NCBI GenBank assembly: GCA_946002345.1
Contig: CAMFZA010000145.1
Location: forward strand, 1-5,048
Length of the DNA stretch: 5,048 nucleotides
DNA from: an uncultured Phascolarctobacterium sp.
GTDB lineage: Bacteria; Bacillota; Negativicutes; Acidaminococcales; Acidaminococcaceae
Direction of reading: 5' to 3'
In this document: positions 4,293 through 5,048 of the stretch, piece by piece
Layout of the letters: every line of letters begins with the position of its first letter
Numbering within the stretch: position 1 is the stretch's first letter
Notes under the pieces: model-generated
The model's database searches: none
What the model was told of the DNA's origin: nothing
Seen by the model: only the letters and a program-made list of their open reading frames with translations
Made by a program: the position numbers and the translations under genes

Positions 4293-5048
4293 ATGAAAAA
4301 GTATTTGAAATTAGCTCTGTGCTGCATGATGGTTGCAGCAATGGCAATTATGGCTGGCTGCGGCGGCAGCGATAAGAAGGCTGAAGCACCGAAGAAGGTT
4401 TTGAAGGTTGGTATGGAATGTGCTTATGCTCCCTACAACTGGTCCCAAACATCCGCTGAAGGCGGCGCTGTAAAAATTGCCGGCTCCAACGAATATGCTT
4501 ATGGCTACGACGTAATGATTGCTAAAAAATTGGCTGATTCCATGGGTGCAACTCTGGAAGTACACAAAATTGAATGGGATGGCCTGCCCCCTGCAGTAGT
4601 ATCCGGCAAAATTGATGCTGCTATTGCTGGTATGTCCATTACCTCCAAACGTAAAGAAACTGTTGATTTCACTAAACCCTACTACTATGCAACCGTAGTA
4701 GCTCTGGTTAAGAAGGATTCTCCCCAAGCTAAGGCTAAGAGCGTTGCTGACCTGAAGGGCTCCGTTGCAACCTCCCAGCTGAACACTATTTGGTATGATC
4801 AAATTGACCAAGTTCCCGATGTTAAAAAGCTGCCTGCTATCGACACCGTTCCTGGCATGATCGTAGCTTTGAAATCCGGCAAATGCAACCTGATTGTAAC
4901 CGATATTCCGACTGCTAAAGCAGCTGCTTTTGCTAACCCCGAACTGGTAATGGTTGAATTCCCCGAAGGCAAAGGTTTCAAAACCTCTCGTGAGGACGTA
5001 GAAATTGGTATCGCTGTTAAGAAGGGAAACAAAGAATTATTAGATCAA
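4293..5048 (+). CDS. Amino-acid ABC transporter substrate-binding lipoprotein, family 3 (runs off the right edge)
   Basis: The extracytoplasmic receptor of an amino-acid ABC importer: it binds the ligand between two lobes and delivers it to the membrane permease. The 252 residues present lack only the last few tens of a usual 270-290. It begins with a lipoprotein signal, MKKYLKLAL then a hydrophobic stretch ending MAG-Cys23, followed by a polar, lysine-rich linker (24-35). Lobe one starts at KVGMECAYAPYNW (38-50), with YAYGYDVMIAKKLADSMG (68-85), the WDGLPPAV helix (95-102), GKIDAAIAGMSIT (105-117) and KRKETVDFTKPYY (119-131); Arg120 matches the ligand-carboxylate arginine of this family. Lobe two contains DLKGSVATSQ and the VPGMIVALKSGK helix. 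The segment SQTSAEGGAVKIAGSNE (51-67) is longer than in many relatives. AAAGGTG 8 bases upstream sets the ATG. Permease and ATPase genes are expected just beyond the edge. Ligand specificity is not clear; polar or basic amino acid or cystine are possible. Confidence 0.92.
   Translation, partial: MKKYLKLALCCMMVAAMAIMAGCGGSDKKAEAPKKVLKVGMECAYAPYNWSQTSAEGGAVKIAGSNEYAYGYDVMIAKKLADSMGATLEVHKIEWDGLPPAVVSGKIDAAIAGMSITSKRKETVDFTKPYYYATVVALVKKDSPQAKAKSVADLKGSVATSQLNTIWYDQIDQVPDVKKLPAIDTVPGMIVALKSGKCNLIVTDIPTAKAAAFANPELVMVEFPEGKGFKTSREDVEIGIAVKKGNKELLDQ

Noticed and set aside
4311..4811. Minus-strand open frame of 166 codons opposite the lipoprotein gene
   Set aside because: It is the shadow of a clear family 3 binding protein with lipobox and family motifs. 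The antisense translation has runs of Ala, His and Cys and no ribosome site was seen.
1..5048. CRISPR arrays, insertion sequences, tRNA or rRNA genes
   Set aside because: No regularly spaced repeats, transposase-like frames, long terminal inverted repeats or cloverleaf-like sequences were seen on either strand.

Overview
The window reads as the chromosome of a Bacillota-like bacterium. Every gene but one has a strong AAGGAGG-type ribosome site, promoters are close to the housekeeping sigma consensus, genes are packed tightly on one strand, and base composition is moderate (roughly mid-40s % G+C by eye). A gut Negativicutes or Clostridia member is my best guess. It is an inference from style and protein flavour, not from a marker gene.

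Layout. The left edge (1-231, minus strand) holds the first 77 codons of serine O-acetyltransferase (cysE). Its probable promoter lies in a 234-bp divergent intergenic region. On the plus strand the same region carries a near-perfect promoter (TTGACA, 16 bp, TATAAT) and two dyad elements that look like operator sites. That promoter drives a three-gene cluster: an M20-family amidohydrolase related to aminobenzoyl-glutamate hydrolases and other M20D enzymes (466-1773), a DUF3100-type integral membrane protein (1886-2692), and a 148-residue membrane protein whose start overlaps the DUF3100 stop by one base (2692-3138). A hairpin plus T-rich tract at 3175-3207 probably ends this transcript.

A second unit follows, with its own promoter (TTGAAA, 17 bp, TACAAT). 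It encodes a 147-residue soluble protein of unknown function (3309-3752) and, with no visible ribosome site, a small cysteine-rich helical protein (3769-4056). A clear intrinsic terminator closes it at 4097-4136. The right edge carries the start of a family 3 amino-acid ABC transporter lipoprotein (4293 to the window end). Its upstream region contains a perfect 10-bp palindrome.

How the genes may work together. The M20 enzyme should hydrolyse an N-acyl amino acid, peptide or similar amide in the cytoplasm. The two membrane proteins next to it sit where a substrate carrier would be expected, as AbgT is with AbgA/AbgB in E. coli. The most interesting proposal is that DUF3100 plus the small membrane protein form a two-subunit permease feeding the hydrolase. 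With cysE and an amino-acid binding lipoprotein on either side, the window is broadly about amino-acid acquisition, but a shared circuit is not shown.
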